Below the pieces are notes generated by a model. The model made no database searches. It had not been told where the DNA came from and worked only from the letters and a program-made list of their open reading frames with translations. From positions 6,732 to 70,731 of the forward strand of contig DBFL01000087.1 in NCBI GenBank assembly GCA_002294285.1: a stretch of DNA of 64,000 nucleotides. The letters are read 5' to 3'. How positions within the stretch are numbered: the first letter of the stretch is position 1; each line of letters opens with the position of its first letter. Of the stretch, positions 26,077 through 35,280 are shown in pieces. Source of the stretch: Candidatus Neomicrothrix sp. UBA881. GTDB lineage: Bacteria > Actinomycetota > Acidimicrobiia > Acidimicrobiales > MedAcidi-G1. Both the position numbers and the translations under genes were made by a program.

Positions 26077-28395
26077 ATGAGTTCTGATAGCTATCTCGAT
26101 AATTCAAAAGGCCTATCTGAAGTTGAAGTTGCTGAGCGTATAAAGAATGGTCAGACTAATAATCTCCCAGATGCCCCTGTCAGAACGACAAAAGAAATAC
26201 TGAGAGCAAATGTTTTAACTCCTGTAAACGCAATTATGGGAACCTTGCTTGTTCTAATATTGGTAGCGGGTTTTCCTGGAGATGCCCTATTTGCAGGAGT
26301 GATCTTTTCTAATAGTGCTATAGGCATTTTTCAGGAATTGAAGGCTCGTAAGACTTTGACACAACTTGCAGTTCTGTCTGCTCCAAAAGCTCGTGTAATC
26401 CGCTCCGGGAATACCAGCGAAATTGGTATTTCTGAAGTTGTACTAGATGATTTGATCGAAATCCAGCCTGGTGACCAAATAGTCGTGGACGGGGAAATAA
26501 TTTACTCGGAAGGACTTGAGGTCGATGAATCTCTTCTAACTGGCGAATCAGAACCTATCGAAAAAACCTTACATGACGAGGTCCTATCTGGAAGTTTTGT
26601 TGCTGCAGGTTCTGGACACTACAGGGCTACTCGTATAGGTGTTGATTCATATGCTGTTGCCTTGTCAGAAGAAGCTAAACGCTTCAAACTTGTGGACAGT
26701 GAGTTACGTTCAGGGGTAAACACAATACTTCGTTGGTTGATTTTTATTATCCCTCCAGCTGTGGGACTTTTACTTCTGAGACTTCTATCAACTGAAGATC
26801 TTTGGGAGGAGGCTTTGAGGGGTACTGTAGCTTCAGCAGTTGCGATGGTTCCTGATGGGCTTGTCTTACTTACTAGCCTCTCCTTTATAACCGGTGTGGT
26901 TGCATTGGCGAGGCATCGGGCTTTATGTAAGGAGCTTGCGACTGTTGAGATGTTGGCTCGAGTCGATGTCTTGTGTTTAGACAAAACTGGAACGATTACA
27001 ACTGGCAAAATTTCTTATACGGGATTTGAAACTCTTGATGGAACTGATCCTTCAGACGCACTCGGAGCTATGTCATTTGCCGACCCTTCACCTAATGCGA
27101 CTCTTTCAGCAATAGGTGAAAACTTTCCGGATCCTGAATGGTCTTTGGTTGAATCTGTGCCTTTTTCGTCGTTGCGTAAATGGTCTATGTGTGATTTTGG
27201 CGAAAAGGGGGTCTTTTATCTAGGGGCTCCTGAGATCCTCATTGCTCAAGACGACGTAGTAGTTAGAGATCGGGTGAACCTTCTGGCAAGTGAAGGTAAA
27301 CGTGTTCTGGTATTAACCAAAGCGAATGGCCCTGTTAGCGAGGTGAATGAATTACCGGCGGAAAGAACTTCTGTTTGTCTTATTTTTCTGGAAGACACTC
27401 TGCGCGAAGACGCACTTGAGATTTTTAATTACCTTCAGCAACAAGGCATCCAGTTAAAAGTAATTTCGGGAGATCATCCGGCAACAGTGGCATCTGTGGC
27501 AAAAAAGGCGGGAATCTCTTCAGTTGAAACACCTGTAGATGCTAGAGAATTTTCAGAAGATCAAAATTTTGATGAAATTATTGAAAATGGTTCAATTTTT
27601 GGCCGGGTAACTCCTCATCAAAAGAGATCAATGGTTGCGTCTCTTCAGAAGAAAGGCCACACGGTTGCGATGACTGGTGATGGTGTGAATGATGTACTTG
27701 CTTTGAAAGATTCTGACATGGGCATTGCAATGGGGTCTGGCAGTTCAGCTAGCAGAGCAGTAGCTCAATTAGTGCTTCTCGACAACCAGTTTAAAATTTT
27801 GCCACGTGTGCTACAAGAAGGAAGGAGGGTGATTAATAATATTGAAAGAGTCTCTAACCTTTTTATAACAAAAGCGGCTTACGCGATTATTTTGACAGCA
27901 CTTGTGGGATTACTTGGCGTTCCTTTTCCTTTCAGGCCTAAACAACTAACACTTATAGGTACTTTTTCAATAGGTCTTCCGGGTTTTTTCTTGGCTTTAG
28001 CTCCTGACAGTTCTCTGGTGAAACCAGGTTTTTTGGGAAGGGTTCTAAGATATTCGATCCCTGCTGGGATTTCTGCTGCAATAACAACTTTCGTATGTTA
28101 TGAAATTGTTCGAAGGTCAGATGTTTTAATAGCAGAAGCCAGAACTGCAGCAACAGCAACCCTTTTATGTCTTGGACTTGGAATTCTTCTTGTTATTAGC
28201 AGACCTATTAAACCTTGGAAACTGTGTTTGGCCTTATTTATGGGTTTGTCTTACATGTCGGTTCTTTTAAGCGAGTTTGGCCGCGATTACTTTGAACTCG
28301 TCCACATGTCTGGTAGTTCTTGGCTCACAACTGGAATTTGTGTTGCCGTAGGGCTAGTACCAATATCTCTTTCAGCTCGCTTTAACGAAACCTGA
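26077..28395 (+). CDS. P-type cation-transporting ATPase (CtpE-like)
   Basis: A 772-residue HAD-IC P-type ATPase. Seen: an N-terminal cation-ATPase segment, paired membrane spans (residues about 50-90), the actuator TGES near residue 154, the phosphorylated Asp in DKTGT (D302), nucleotide-domain elements, and GDGVNDVLALKDSDMGIAMGSG near residue 535, then about six C-terminal spans. The intramembrane motif is VAMVPDGLVLLTS rather than CPC, so it is not a heavy-metal type. It resembles the actinobacterial CtpE group linked to calcium uptake. The exact ion is not determinable here. Confidence 0.88.
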   Translation: MSSDSYLDNSKGLSEVEVAERIKNGQTNNLPDAPVRTTKEILRANVLTPVNAIMGTLLVLILVAGFPGDALFAGVIFSNSAIGIFQELKARKTLTQLAVLSAPKARVIRSGNTSEIGISEVVLDDLIEIQPGDQIVVDGEIIYSEGLEVDESLLTGESEPIEKTLHDEVLSGSFVAAGSGHYRATRIGVDSYAVALSEEAKRFKLVDSELRSGVNTILRWLIFIIPPAVGLLLLRLLSTEDLWEEALRGTVASAVAMVPDGLVLLTSLSFITGVVALARHRALCKELATVEMLARVDVLCLDKTGTITTGKISYTGFETLDGTDPSDALGAMSFADPSPNATLSAIGENFPDPEWSLVESVPFSSLRKWSMCDFGEKGVFYLGAPEILIAQDDVVVRDRVNLLASEGKRVLVLTKANGPVSEVNELPAERTSVCLIFLEDTLREDALEIFNYLQQQGIQLKVISGDHPATVASVAKKAGISSVETPVDAREFSEDQNFDEIIENGSIFGRVTPHQKRSMVASLQKKGHTVAMTGDGVNDVLALKDSDMGIAMGSGSSASRAVAQLVLLDNQFKILPRVLQEGRRVINNIERVSNLFITKAAYAIILTALVGLLGVPFPFRPKQLTLIGTFSIGLPGFFLALAPDSSLVKPGFLGRVLRYSIPAGISAAITTFVCYEIVRRSDVLIAEARTAATATLLCLGLGILLVISRPIKPWKLCLALFMGLSYMSVLLSEFGRDYFELVHMSGSSWLTTGICVAVGLVPISLSARFNET

Positions 28396-28399
28396 TTTT

Positions 28400-28753
28400 T
28401 TAACGTCCAGCCGCAGCCGCAGCCGCAGCCAAAGCTGCTGCAGCCCTATCAGCGGCAACCTGTCTCCGCCCTATGATTGGTGTGGTGGGTGCGAACCCTG
28501 CAGTAGCCCTTTCAGCTTCTGATTCTCCGCCCCAGAAACCCAACTCCCTGTTGTCTCGAGCATATTGCTTACAGTCAACTTGCACTTCACAGTCAGCACA
28601 TATCTCTTTCGCTTTTGCCTCACGCCTTACTCTTGCTTCAGGTCTTTCAGCAAATGGTGCAAAGAACAAACTACTTTCACCTTGGCATAAAGCATCTTTC
28701 ATCCAAACTAGAACTCTTGAGTCAATAAAAAAGTTCGTTGCTATATCAGTCAT
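28400..28753 (-). CDS. WhiB family iron-sulfur transcription factor
   Basis: Actinobacteria-specific [4Fe-4S] regulator, 117 residues. The four cluster cysteines are C23, C52, C55 and C61 (CxxC plus single cysteines). The beta-turn FWGG (residues 73-76) that contacts the sigma-A factor is present. The C-terminus is an alanine-rich tail encoded by a GCAGCC-type simple repeat, in place of the usual basic AT-hook-like tail. It converges on the P-type ATPase gene with 4 bases between stops. Which WhiB subclass it belongs to is not certain. Confidence 0.93.
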   Translation of the reverse strand: MTDIATNFFIDSRVLVWMKDALCQGESSLFFAPFAERPEARVRREAKAKEICADCEVQVDCKQYARDNRELGFWGGESEAERATAGFAPTTPIIGRRQVAADRAAAALAAAAAAAGR

Positions 28754-28991
28754 GCAGACCGGCCCTCCTCCGTTCCACTTTTCGGTGTTTTACTCCGAGC
28801 GCGCGACTTTAGGTAATACAAACTGTTTTGAACAGAGGTTTGTAATAATAATTAGAGATTAGCTATCTCTAAAACAGATCACTGTCTATGCAATTCGTAA
28901 ACTTTTTCGATAACTCTAAGTCTCTAGGATGCCATTGCGTGAATCTCATGCCATAGTCATTAGATGGGCAGATCAACACTGGATACTGAAA
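28754..28991. promoter_or_regulatory. Divergent regulatory region between whiB and MaoC-like gene
   Basis: About 240 bases without a convincing gene. It contains an 8-bp inverted repeat TTAGAGAT-TAGCT-ATCTCTAA (28852-28872) and a weaker one, CTGTT-TTG-AACAG, with flanking CAAA/TTTG around 28819-28842. Either could be an operator for the divergent genes. The open frame from ATG 28929 to 28991 may be an N-terminal extension of the downstream CDS. Confidence 0.35.
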
Positions 28992-29975
28992 ATGGATTCA
29001 GGCACCTACTTTGATGACCTTGAGGTGGGTCAACTTCTTCCGCCTTCTCCTGATTTAACTATCACGTCAGGAGAAATCGCTATGTACCAGTCGATTTGTG
29101 GAGACCCTTTATCAACTTCCCTTAGTCTTCCGATGGCTGAAAAAATAACGGGCGTCTCTAGACGTCTCGTTAATCCAGGTCTGGTAATGCACGTTTCAAT
29201 AGGACAAAGCACTGTCGCAACCAGAAGAGTAATAGCAAATCTTTTCTATCGTGGAGTCTCGTTCAAAAGACCTGTTTTTGAAGGAGAGACCCTTCATACC
29301 GAAGTAAAGATTAAAGGTTTGAAAGACTTGAGCCTTAGAGAGGACCGAGCGCCGAGAGGACTTGCGTTACTTGGGATAACCACCACCTGTGTGGAAGATG
29401 GGTCTCTGGTCGTCGATTATGAACGTTGTGCAATGTTGAAAGCGCGTGACGACAAAAAGCTTCCTGGACACGATGACGATTTGGGGTCAGTTGAAAAAGA
29501 AATAATTCTGGATAACTGGGAACATCTGGCACCCAGCTCTTGGGATGTTTCACCACTGAAAGCAAGTGAACAAAATGATTTAAAATTTGGAGAAATAACA
29601 GTCGACGAGTTGAACGACACAGTAAGCAATGCAATGGAGCTTGTCCGTCTCACCCAAAATCAGGCCCCTGTGCACCGGGATGCAAGCACTTCACCCACAG
29701 GAGAAAGACTCGTATATGGTGGTCACACCATCGGAATGGCTCAAGCATCTTTGAATAGAGTCATGCCTGGAATTGCAACAGTTTTGGGTTGGCAGTCTTG
29801 CGATCACTTAGGGCCGGTACACGAAGGAGACGTTTTATCTTTTCAGCACACTCTCTTAGATCAAAAGGAATTGAGTGTAGGGAAAATAAGCGCCATAAAA
29901 ACAGAAGTTACGTCCAGACGAGGACTTGATACCTTCGATGTTCTTGATTGGAGACTTGTTGTTTTTGGAATTTAG
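28992..29975 (+). CDS. MaoC-like (double hotdog) dehydratase
   Basis: A 327-residue protein from ATG 28992 (MDSGTYFDDLEVGQLLPPSPDLTIT); an ATG at 28929 would add 21 residues of uncertain value. Both halves look like hotdog domains: the first opens with FDDLEVGQ, and the second has NQAPVHRDASTSPTGERLVYGGHTIGMAQASLN, similar to the hydratase motif with Asp and His. Related proteins are enoyl-CoA or itaconyl/mesaconyl-CoA hydratases. It converges with the CoA transferase gene (4-base overlap), which suggests a linked acyl-CoA pathway. Confidence 0.8.
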   Translation: MDSGTYFDDLEVGQLLPPSPDLTITSGEIAMYQSICGDPLSTSLSLPMAEKITGVSRRLVNPGLVMHVSIGQSTVATRRVIANLFYRGVSFKRPVFEGETLHTEVKIKGLKDLSLREDRAPRGLALLGITTTCVEDGSLVVDYERCAMLKARDDKKLPGHDDDLGSVEKEIILDNWEHLAPSSWDVSPLKASEQNDLKFGEITVDELNDTVSNAMELVRLTQNQAPVHRDASTSPTGERLVYGGHTIGMAQASLNRVMPGIATVLGWQSCDHLGPVHEGDVLSFQHTLLDQKELSVGKISAIKTEVTSRRGLDTFDVLDWRLVVFGI

Positions 29976-31192
29976 CTATCAGTTTTCGTTGTAGAAATAA
30001 GTCCTTTATCAGCCAGAACACCTATTTCAACTGAAGTTAATTTCAAATTATCAGCCAAAATCTCTTCAGTGTGCTCACCTAGGGTTGGTGCTGGAAGTGA
30101 ATTTCGATCACTTTCTAATGGTCCTCCAAAAGAGAGAGGGGAACCCGGCACCAAGTGTTCTCCCACCTCGGACTGGTCGATTTTCGAAAACATGGGGTTT
30201 TGAGTTGAACATCTGGGATCCTCGTCAAGCATCTGCCTTATGGTTCTATATGCTCCCCAACACACGTCATTTTGGTCAAGCTTTTCGGATACCTCGTTTA
30301 GCGTAAATTTTTGAAACCAGGGTGCAAACAATTCCGCAAGTTCGTCTCGCGCTTCGAATCGAGCTCCTTCGTTAGTAAAATCCAACCCAAGCCTTTCGGA
30401 TAATGAAGCTACCACTTCCCTTGTATTAGTAGCCTCCAAAAGACCATTCCATTGCTTTTGAGTAATCGCTACAACCATCACATGTCTTTCATCACGAGTT
30501 AAAAAATCTTTCCCGAAAGCCCCGTAGAGATCATTGCCGAGCTTTTTTCTTTCTTCACCACCGAGCTCAACCTCTGTTAAATCGCCTCTCCACGCGACAG
30601 CGGCTAATGCAACATCAGACAAAGCTAGGCTTACTAGCTGACCTTTACCGGTTTGTGATCTGTAACGATCAGCGGCGAGCATACCTAATGCTGCAGTTTG
30701 GCCACAGATGAGGTCCCATGCGGGCAGAACATGGTTTACTGGGCGCAAGTCGTCAGGATGACCTGTTATCTGAGGAATGCCTACTGCGCAATTAACTGTG
30801 TAATCGACTGCTGTAGTTCCATCGTGGTTTCCCGTGATTGCGACCATTATCAAATCAGACTTTTGTTTTGAAATTTTTTCGTAACTAAGCCATCCTTTTG
30901 CTGGAAAATTTGTTAAAAAATTTCCAGCGTTAGTTATAAGTTCAGACAACAAACTTTGTATCTCAGGGGATCTTAAATCCGCTGAAATTGACTTCTTGCC
31001 ACGGTTCAAACCATTCCAGTAGAGACTCACTCCCGATTCACTTAGTGGCCAACGCTTATAGTCAATTCCTCCACCAAGTTGATCAAACCTGATTACTTCA
31101 GCACCTAACTGAGCTAAGGTCATGCCTCCTGAAGGAGCAGCGACAAAAGCTGAACCTTCAACTACAGAAAGACCTTGCAGAGGAAGAATCAA
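29972..31192 (-). CDS. CaiB/BaiF family III CoA transferase
   Basis: A 406-residue formyl-CoA transferase-type enzyme that moves CoA between carboxylic acids. Seen: GLSVVEGSAFVAAPSGGMTLAQLGAEVIRFD at the N-terminus, LNRGKKSISADLRSPE, and GKGQLVSLALSDVALA. The catalytic Asp lies in the usual region around residue 170, but the local sequence HVLPAWDLICGQTAALGMLAA deviates a little. Related enzymes include alpha-methylacyl-CoA racemase, which acts on bile-acid and sterol side chains. It lies 15 bases downstream of the peroxiredoxin gene. Confidence 0.85.
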   Translation of the reverse strand: MILPLQGLSVVEGSAFVAAPSGGMTLAQLGAEVIRFDQLGGGIDYKRWPLSESGVSLYWNGLNRGKKSISADLRSPEIQSLLSELITNAGNFLTNFPAKGWLSYEKISKQKSDLIMVAITGNHDGTTAVDYTVNCAVGIPQITGHPDDLRPVNHVLPAWDLICGQTAALGMLAADRYRSQTGKGQLVSLALSDVALAAVAWRGDLTEVELGGEERKKLGNDLYGAFGKDFLTRDERHVMVVAITQKQWNGLLEATNTREVVASLSERLGLDFTNEGARFEARDELAELFAPWFQKFTLNEVSEKLDQNDVCWGAYRTIRQMLDEDPRCSTQNPMFSKIDQSEVGEHLVPGSPLSFGGPLESDRNSLPAPTLGEHTEEILADNLKLTSVEIGVLADKGLISTTKTDS

Positions 31193-31206
31193 ACTAGCCT
31201 CATCTC

Positions 31207-31674
31207 TCAGCCATGTGAACGAATTACAGATAGAACTTCATCGCCATGAGTCTGAAAATCTTTAATTGCGTCTTGATCCCAAATAGCTGCTATCAAACCG
31301 TCGGGAGAAATCAAGAAACTTGTTCGCATGCAAAAACCCGCAGCAGGGTCATCTGCCGGTCTAGCTGTTCCGTAGAGTTCTCCGATTTTTCTGTCTGAGT
31401 CTGAAATTAAAGAAAATGAAAATCCCTGCTCATCGGCAAATTTCTTTTGCTCTTCTACTGTGTCAAAACTGGCACCAACAACAACTGCTCCCAATTCTGA
31501 AAATTCTGAGACTCTGTCACGGAGCCCCTGTCCTTGCATCGTTCAACCAGGCGTTGATGCTTTGGGGTACCACCAGAACAATACCCAGCTTCCTGAAAGG
31601 TCTTCTAAAGACAATATGTTGCCGTTCTGATCTGGAGCTGAAAATTTCGGGGCTTCACTTCCAATCTCAAGCAT
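31207..31674 (-). CDS. Bcp-type peroxiredoxin, probable selenoprotein
   Basis: One 155-residue peroxiredoxin if the TGA at 31545-31543 is read as selenocysteine (residue 44). The ATG at 31674 has a strong ribosome site (aaggag). The frame runs MLEIGSEAPKFSAPDQNG..., then VLFWWYPKASTPGUTMQGQGLRDRVSEF. In Bcp/PrxQ proteins this is YPKxxTPGCTxE, so the TGA replaces the peroxidatic Cys exactly. The Thr (T41) and Arg (R117 in CMRTSFLIS) that complete the active site are present. There is no Cys at +5, so the atypical 2-Cys partner is absent, and C115 is the only remaining Cys. It would reduce peroxides in the cytoplasm. Ordinary gene calling would begin at 31539 and lose the active site. Confidence 0.88.
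31508..31545 (-). promoter_or_regulatory. Sec UGA codon with candidate bacterial SECIS hairpin
   Basis: Fourteen bases after the TGA, GGGGCTC (31528-31522) pairs with GAGTCTC (31514-31508), a 7-bp stem with two G-U pairs. It closes a 7-base loop CGTGACA whose second base is G. The loop begins 21 bases after UGA. Loop position and an early loop G fit published descriptions of bacterial SECIS elements as I recall them. Folded by eye. Confidence 0.55.
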
Positions 31675-31740
31675 GACTCTCCTTTTCTTTTCTATTAGCG
31701 ACCATAGCTCTTTATCGAGTAGATGAATATCTTTTAGCCA

Positions 31741-33201
31741 CTAAGCCAACCAAGAAATTGCCTGAAGCTCACTGTAGGCTTTCAAACCCCAGGTTCCACG
31801 ATCTCGACCTATCCCAGACATTTTGAAACCTCCGAAAGGAGCTTCCATATGAGGCTGGATGCTATTCAGCGCCACATTGCCGCTTTCTATAGATTTTGCA
31901 ATCTCATGTGCCCTTGCGGTATCTCCCGCATATACATAACTAAATAGGCCATAATCGGAGTCGTTAGCCATTTGAATTGCTTCTTCGTCACTGTCGTGTG
32001 GCATTACTACTACAACAGGTCCGAAAGCCTCTTCCCTAACAACATGCATGTCTGGAGTGCAGTCTGCTAAAAGAGTAGGTTGCACGAAGTAACCTTGTTC
32101 ATCAGGTCTTTGGCCACCGCAAACCAATTTTGCGCCTGAATCGACACCAGATTCAATAAATTTTTCAACGTTGTCTCTCTGTTGCTCTGAAATCAAAGGC
32201 CCTACTAAAGTGTCACGCTCTCTCGGGTCTCCCATTTTCAGCATTCCAGCTACCGCTGACAGAGTTTCAACTGTTTGATCATAAATTTTCCGGTGGCAAA
32301 TAACGCGTGTTGGTGCCGTGCAGATTTGACCACTATGAAAACCCCAGACACTTGCTATCGCCCCAATTGCCGCATCAACACTTGCATCTTCAGTCATGAT
32401 TAGTGCGCCTTTGCCGCCTAGTTCCATAAGGACACGAGTCATCGTTGCCGCTCCACTCTCATAGATTGACTTTCCAACTGTGGTGGAGCCAGTGAAACTG
32501 ACCATGTTCACATCTTTGGATGCGACCATTGATGCGGGGACCTCTGAACCAGAAGAAGTCACTATGTTTATCACTCCGGGTGGGAACCCTGCCTCGTTTA
32601 TAGCTTCACCTAGTCTCAAAATCCCAAGAGGGTCTTGCGGGGCCGGTTTTATGATGCATGTGTTACCCATTACCAATGCAGGCGCTATTTTCCCCGCAAC
32701 ATTTGTTAGAGGAAAATTGTAAGGCGTAATACATAAGACGACTCCAACCGGTTGATGGTAAACAGAAGCTGCAACAAGGCCCGCGGGACCTAGTGCAGTC
32801 GCTCCTTGTTTGACAGGAAGTTCTGAGCTGTCTATACGTTGTGGTCTTGAGTAGTAACGGAAGCGGTCGATGAAACCTCCTGCAACCTGCAAGGTTTCCG
32901 TAATATTTATCGTTGATCCTGTCTCTGACTGAACTAGATCAACCCATTCTGGGGTTTTATGGTCAAGTATGTCTGCGAGGTTTCCAAGTAGACGGCATCT
33001 TTGTTCCATTGGAGTGTTTCGCCATCCATCCAGCGCATCACTGGCAGAAGACATGGCGTCACTCGCATTAAGCAAACTAGCTTCTGGTGCATAACCAATG
33101 ATCTCAGTGGTGTAAGGGTCGACGATTGGATATTTTTCCGAAGTTTCCACCCATTCGCCACCTATGAGCAACTTCCACTGCTCGTCTGGGTCAATATTCA
33201 T
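31741..33201 (-). CDS. NAD(P)-dependent aldehyde dehydrogenase
   Basis: ALDH superfamily enzyme, 486 residues from ATG 33201 with GAGGAG seven bases upstream (a GTG three bases earlier is also open). Seen: VVLCITPYNFPLTNVAGKIAPAL for cofactor binding, FTGSTTVGK, the general base in LMELGGKGALI, and the catalytic Cys in HSGQICTAPTR. The C-terminal PFGGFKMSGIGRDRGTWGLKAYSE is typical. The substrate is unknown. It lies upstream of the peroxiredoxin and CoA transferase genes on the same strand. Confidence 0.92.
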   Translation of the reverse strand: MNIDPDEQWKLLIGGEWVETSEKYPIVDPYTTEIIGYAPEASLLNASDAMSSASDALDGWRNTPMEQRCRLLGNLADILDHKTPEWVDLVQSETGSTINITETLQVAGGFIDRFRYYSRPQRIDSSELPVKQGATALGPAGLVAASVYHQPVGVVLCITPYNFPLTNVAGKIAPALVMGNTCIIKPAPQDPLGILRLGEAINEAGFPPGVINIVTSSGSEVPASMVASKDVNMVSFTGSTTVGKSIYESGAATMTRVLMELGGKGALIMTEDASVDAAIGAIASVWGFHSGQICTAPTRVICHRKIYDQTVETLSAVAGMLKMGDPRERDTLVGPLISEQQRDNVEKFIESGVDSGAKLVCGGQRPDEQGYFVQPTLLADCTPDMHVVREEAFGPVVVVMPHDSDEEAIQMANDSDYGLFSYVYAGDTARAHEIAKSIESGNVALNSIQPHMEAPFGGFKMSGIGRDRGTWGLKAYSELQAISWLA

Positions 33202-33302
33202 CACTGTTCTCCTCGGTCAAGCGGTTCTGAAAAATTTCTGACTAAACCCGCGTTTGGCAACTTAGATTTCGTTTTTATCTAACATCTAGGATAGAAAGCT
33301 AT

Positions 33303-33986
33303 ATGCAGAATAATTCAAACGAAAAACCACGTCCTCGTTCTTTTTTTCTTAATGAGGAGCTATTCGAATACATTCTGGAACATACTTCCATGCCTGATGA
33401 AAATCAGAAGTCCCTTATTTCCAAAACTTCTAAGCTTGGAAGAGTTTCTGCCATGCAAATTTCTCAAGACCAAGGCATGTTCTTGCACATGCTGGTTTCA
33501 GTAATTAGGCCAAAATTTGCAGTCGAAATTGGAACCTTCACAGGCTATTCTTCTTTGGCTATTGCTAAAGCTCTTCCGGAAAATGGAAAACTGTTGTGTT
33601 GTGACGTTTCTGAAGAGTGGACTGCTATCGCTCGCGAACATTGGATTAAAGCAGGTGTAGAAGAAAAGATTGACCTAGTTATCGCTCCTGCAAGTAAGAC
33701 TCTAGCTGATTTGCCAGTTGACAAAAAAATAGACTTTGCCTTTATTGATGCTGATAAATCAGGCTATTTGGAATACTACGAAGCAATTGTTCCTAGATTG
33801 TCAGAACACGGTTTGATCGCAATCGACAATGTCTTATGGTCGGGCCGTGTAGTCCACTCAGAGGTTTCTGACAGTGACACGATCTCTATTAAAAAATTTA
33901 ACGATCACGTTTCCGAAGATGAAAGAGTTTCTTCAGTGATGCTCTCAATTGGTGATGGTTTAACTTTGGTTAAACGGGTAAGTTAA
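33303..33986 (+). CDS. Class I SAM-dependent O-methyltransferase (catechol type)
   Basis: A 227-residue methyltransferase of the cation-dependent O-methyltransferase_3 family. It has the SAM motif VEIGTFTGYSSLAIAKAL, CCDVSEEWTAIAREHW, FIDADKSGYLEYYEA for metal and substrate, and IAIDNVLWSG. Members methylate catechols or caffeoyl-CoA-like compounds, and bacterial substrates are mostly unknown. It is divergent from the aldehyde dehydrogenase gene with about 100 bases between the starts. Confidence 0.92.
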   Translation: MQNNSNEKPRPRSFFLNEELFEYILEHTSMPDENQKSLISKTSKLGRVSAMQISQDQGMFLHMLVSVIRPKFAVEIGTFTGYSSLAIAKALPENGKLLCCDVSEEWTAIAREHWIKAGVEEKIDLVIAPASKTLADLPVDKKIDFAFIDADKSGYLEYYEAIVPRLSEHGLIAIDNVLWSGRVVHSEVSDSDTISIKKFNDHVSEDERVSSVMLSIGDGLTLVKRVS

Positions 33987-34066
33987 ACTTTTTATGCAAA
34001 AATAACCAAGCGCGATTTATGCCGGTTAGGATCTCGGCAGATCGTTAACAAATTGAGAGGATAATC

Positions 34067-35269
34067 ATGTCTGACGCTGTAATAGTTGCAACTTCGAGAA
34101 CTCCAATCGGTAGAGCAAATAAAGGAAGCCTTGCCGAAGCTAGACCAGATGATATGTCGGCTTTTATTATTAAAGATGTACTGTCTAAAGTCCCTCAACT
34201 GCAAGCCAATCAGGTTGAGGACGTTTTATGGGGTACTGGTCAGCCAGGTGGTGAACAAGGTTACAATATTGCACGAATAGCAAGTCTTTTGGCAGGTATC
34301 GATGCTCCTGGTGTGACTGTTAATCGTTACTGTTCCTCCTCATTGCAAACAATCCGAATGGCGTTTCATGCCATCAAGGCTGGAGAGGGAGATGTTTTCG
34401 TCGCTGGAGGTGTTGAGTGTGTAAGCCGTTACCAGTTCGGAGCGTCCGATACCGGACCGCATAACGATTCATTCAAAGATGCGGAAACTAGAACCGCGGA
34501 ACGTACAGGAGAAGGAGTTGAAAACTGGTCTCCACCTCAGGGTTTGCCAGATGTTTACATTGCTATGGGTCAGACAGCAGAAAATGTTGCACAAAGTAAA
34601 GGAGTCTCTCGACAAGCTCAGGATGAGTGGGGTGTAAGGTCGCAGAATCGAGCTGAAGATGCGGCGTCTAGAGGATTTTTTGAGCGTGAAATCACTCCAT
34701 ACACTCTGCCTGATGGGACTGTGGTAACAGAAGATGATGGAATAAGAGCTGGAACGACATATGAAAGTGTTTCACAACTCAATCCTGTTTTTCGACCTGA
34801 TGGTACTGTTACTGCTGGAAATGCATGCCCGTTGAATGACGGAGCTGCCGCTGTAGTTGTGATGAGTGAAGAAAAGGCTTCGGAATTAGGCGTAACCCCG
34901 TTAGCTAAAATTGTCGCTTCAGGAGTTTCTGCTCTCAATCCGGAAATTATGGGGCTTGGTCCTATTGATGCAATAAATCAGACATTGGGTCGAGCCAATA
35001 TGAAAATCGGTGATATTGATCTGGTGGAGATAAATGAGGCTTTTGCTGCTCAAGTTCTTCCCTCAGCAGAGGAAACCGGAATAGACCACGACAAATTGAA
35101 TGTTAATGGTGGCTCAATTGCTTTAGGGCACCCTTTCGGAATGACAGGTGCTCGCATCATGACTACTTTAATTAACGGTCTTGAGGACGCTGACAAAGAA
35201 TTTGGACTTGAAACCATGTGTGTTGGTGGCGGTCAAGGAATGGCCATGATCATTCAACGGATGAGCTGA
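34067..35269 (+). CDS. Acetyl-CoA acyltransferase (thiolase)
   Basis: A 400-residue thiolase of the FadA type. The nucleophile is C89 in [12 protein letters not shown], the His is in [16 protein letters not shown], and the second Cys is in [14 protein letters not shown] ribosome site GAGAGG precedes ATG 34067. It could serve as the beta-oxidation or HIP-pathway thiolase (FadA6-like), but sequence alone does not distinguish it from acetoacetyl-CoA thiolase. Confidence 0.93.
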   Translation: MSDAVIVATSRTPIGRANKGSLAEARPDDMSAFIIKDVLSKVPQLQANQVEDVLWGTGQPGGEQGYNIARIASLLAGIDAPGVTVNRYCSSSLQTIRMAFHAIKAGEGDVFVAGGVECVSRYQFGASDTGPHNDSFKDAETRTAERTGEGVENWSPPQGLPDVYIAMGQTAENVAQSKGVSRQAQDEWGVRSQNRAEDAASRGFFEREITPYTLPDGTVVTEDDGIRAGTTYESVSQLNPVFRPDGTVTAGNACPLNDGAAAVVVMSEEKASELGVTPLAKIVASGVSALNPEIMGLGPIDAINQTLGRANMKIGDIDLVEINEAFAAQVLPSAEETGIDHDKLNVNGGSIALGHPFGMTGARIMTTLINGLEDADKEFGLETMCVGGGQGMAMIIQRMS

Positions 35270-35280
35270 GTGTTAGCTTT

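Noticed and set aside
28473-28862. 129-aa plus-strand frame over whiB
   Set aside because: Shadow of the WhiB gene, whose four cysteines and FWGG turn are clear.
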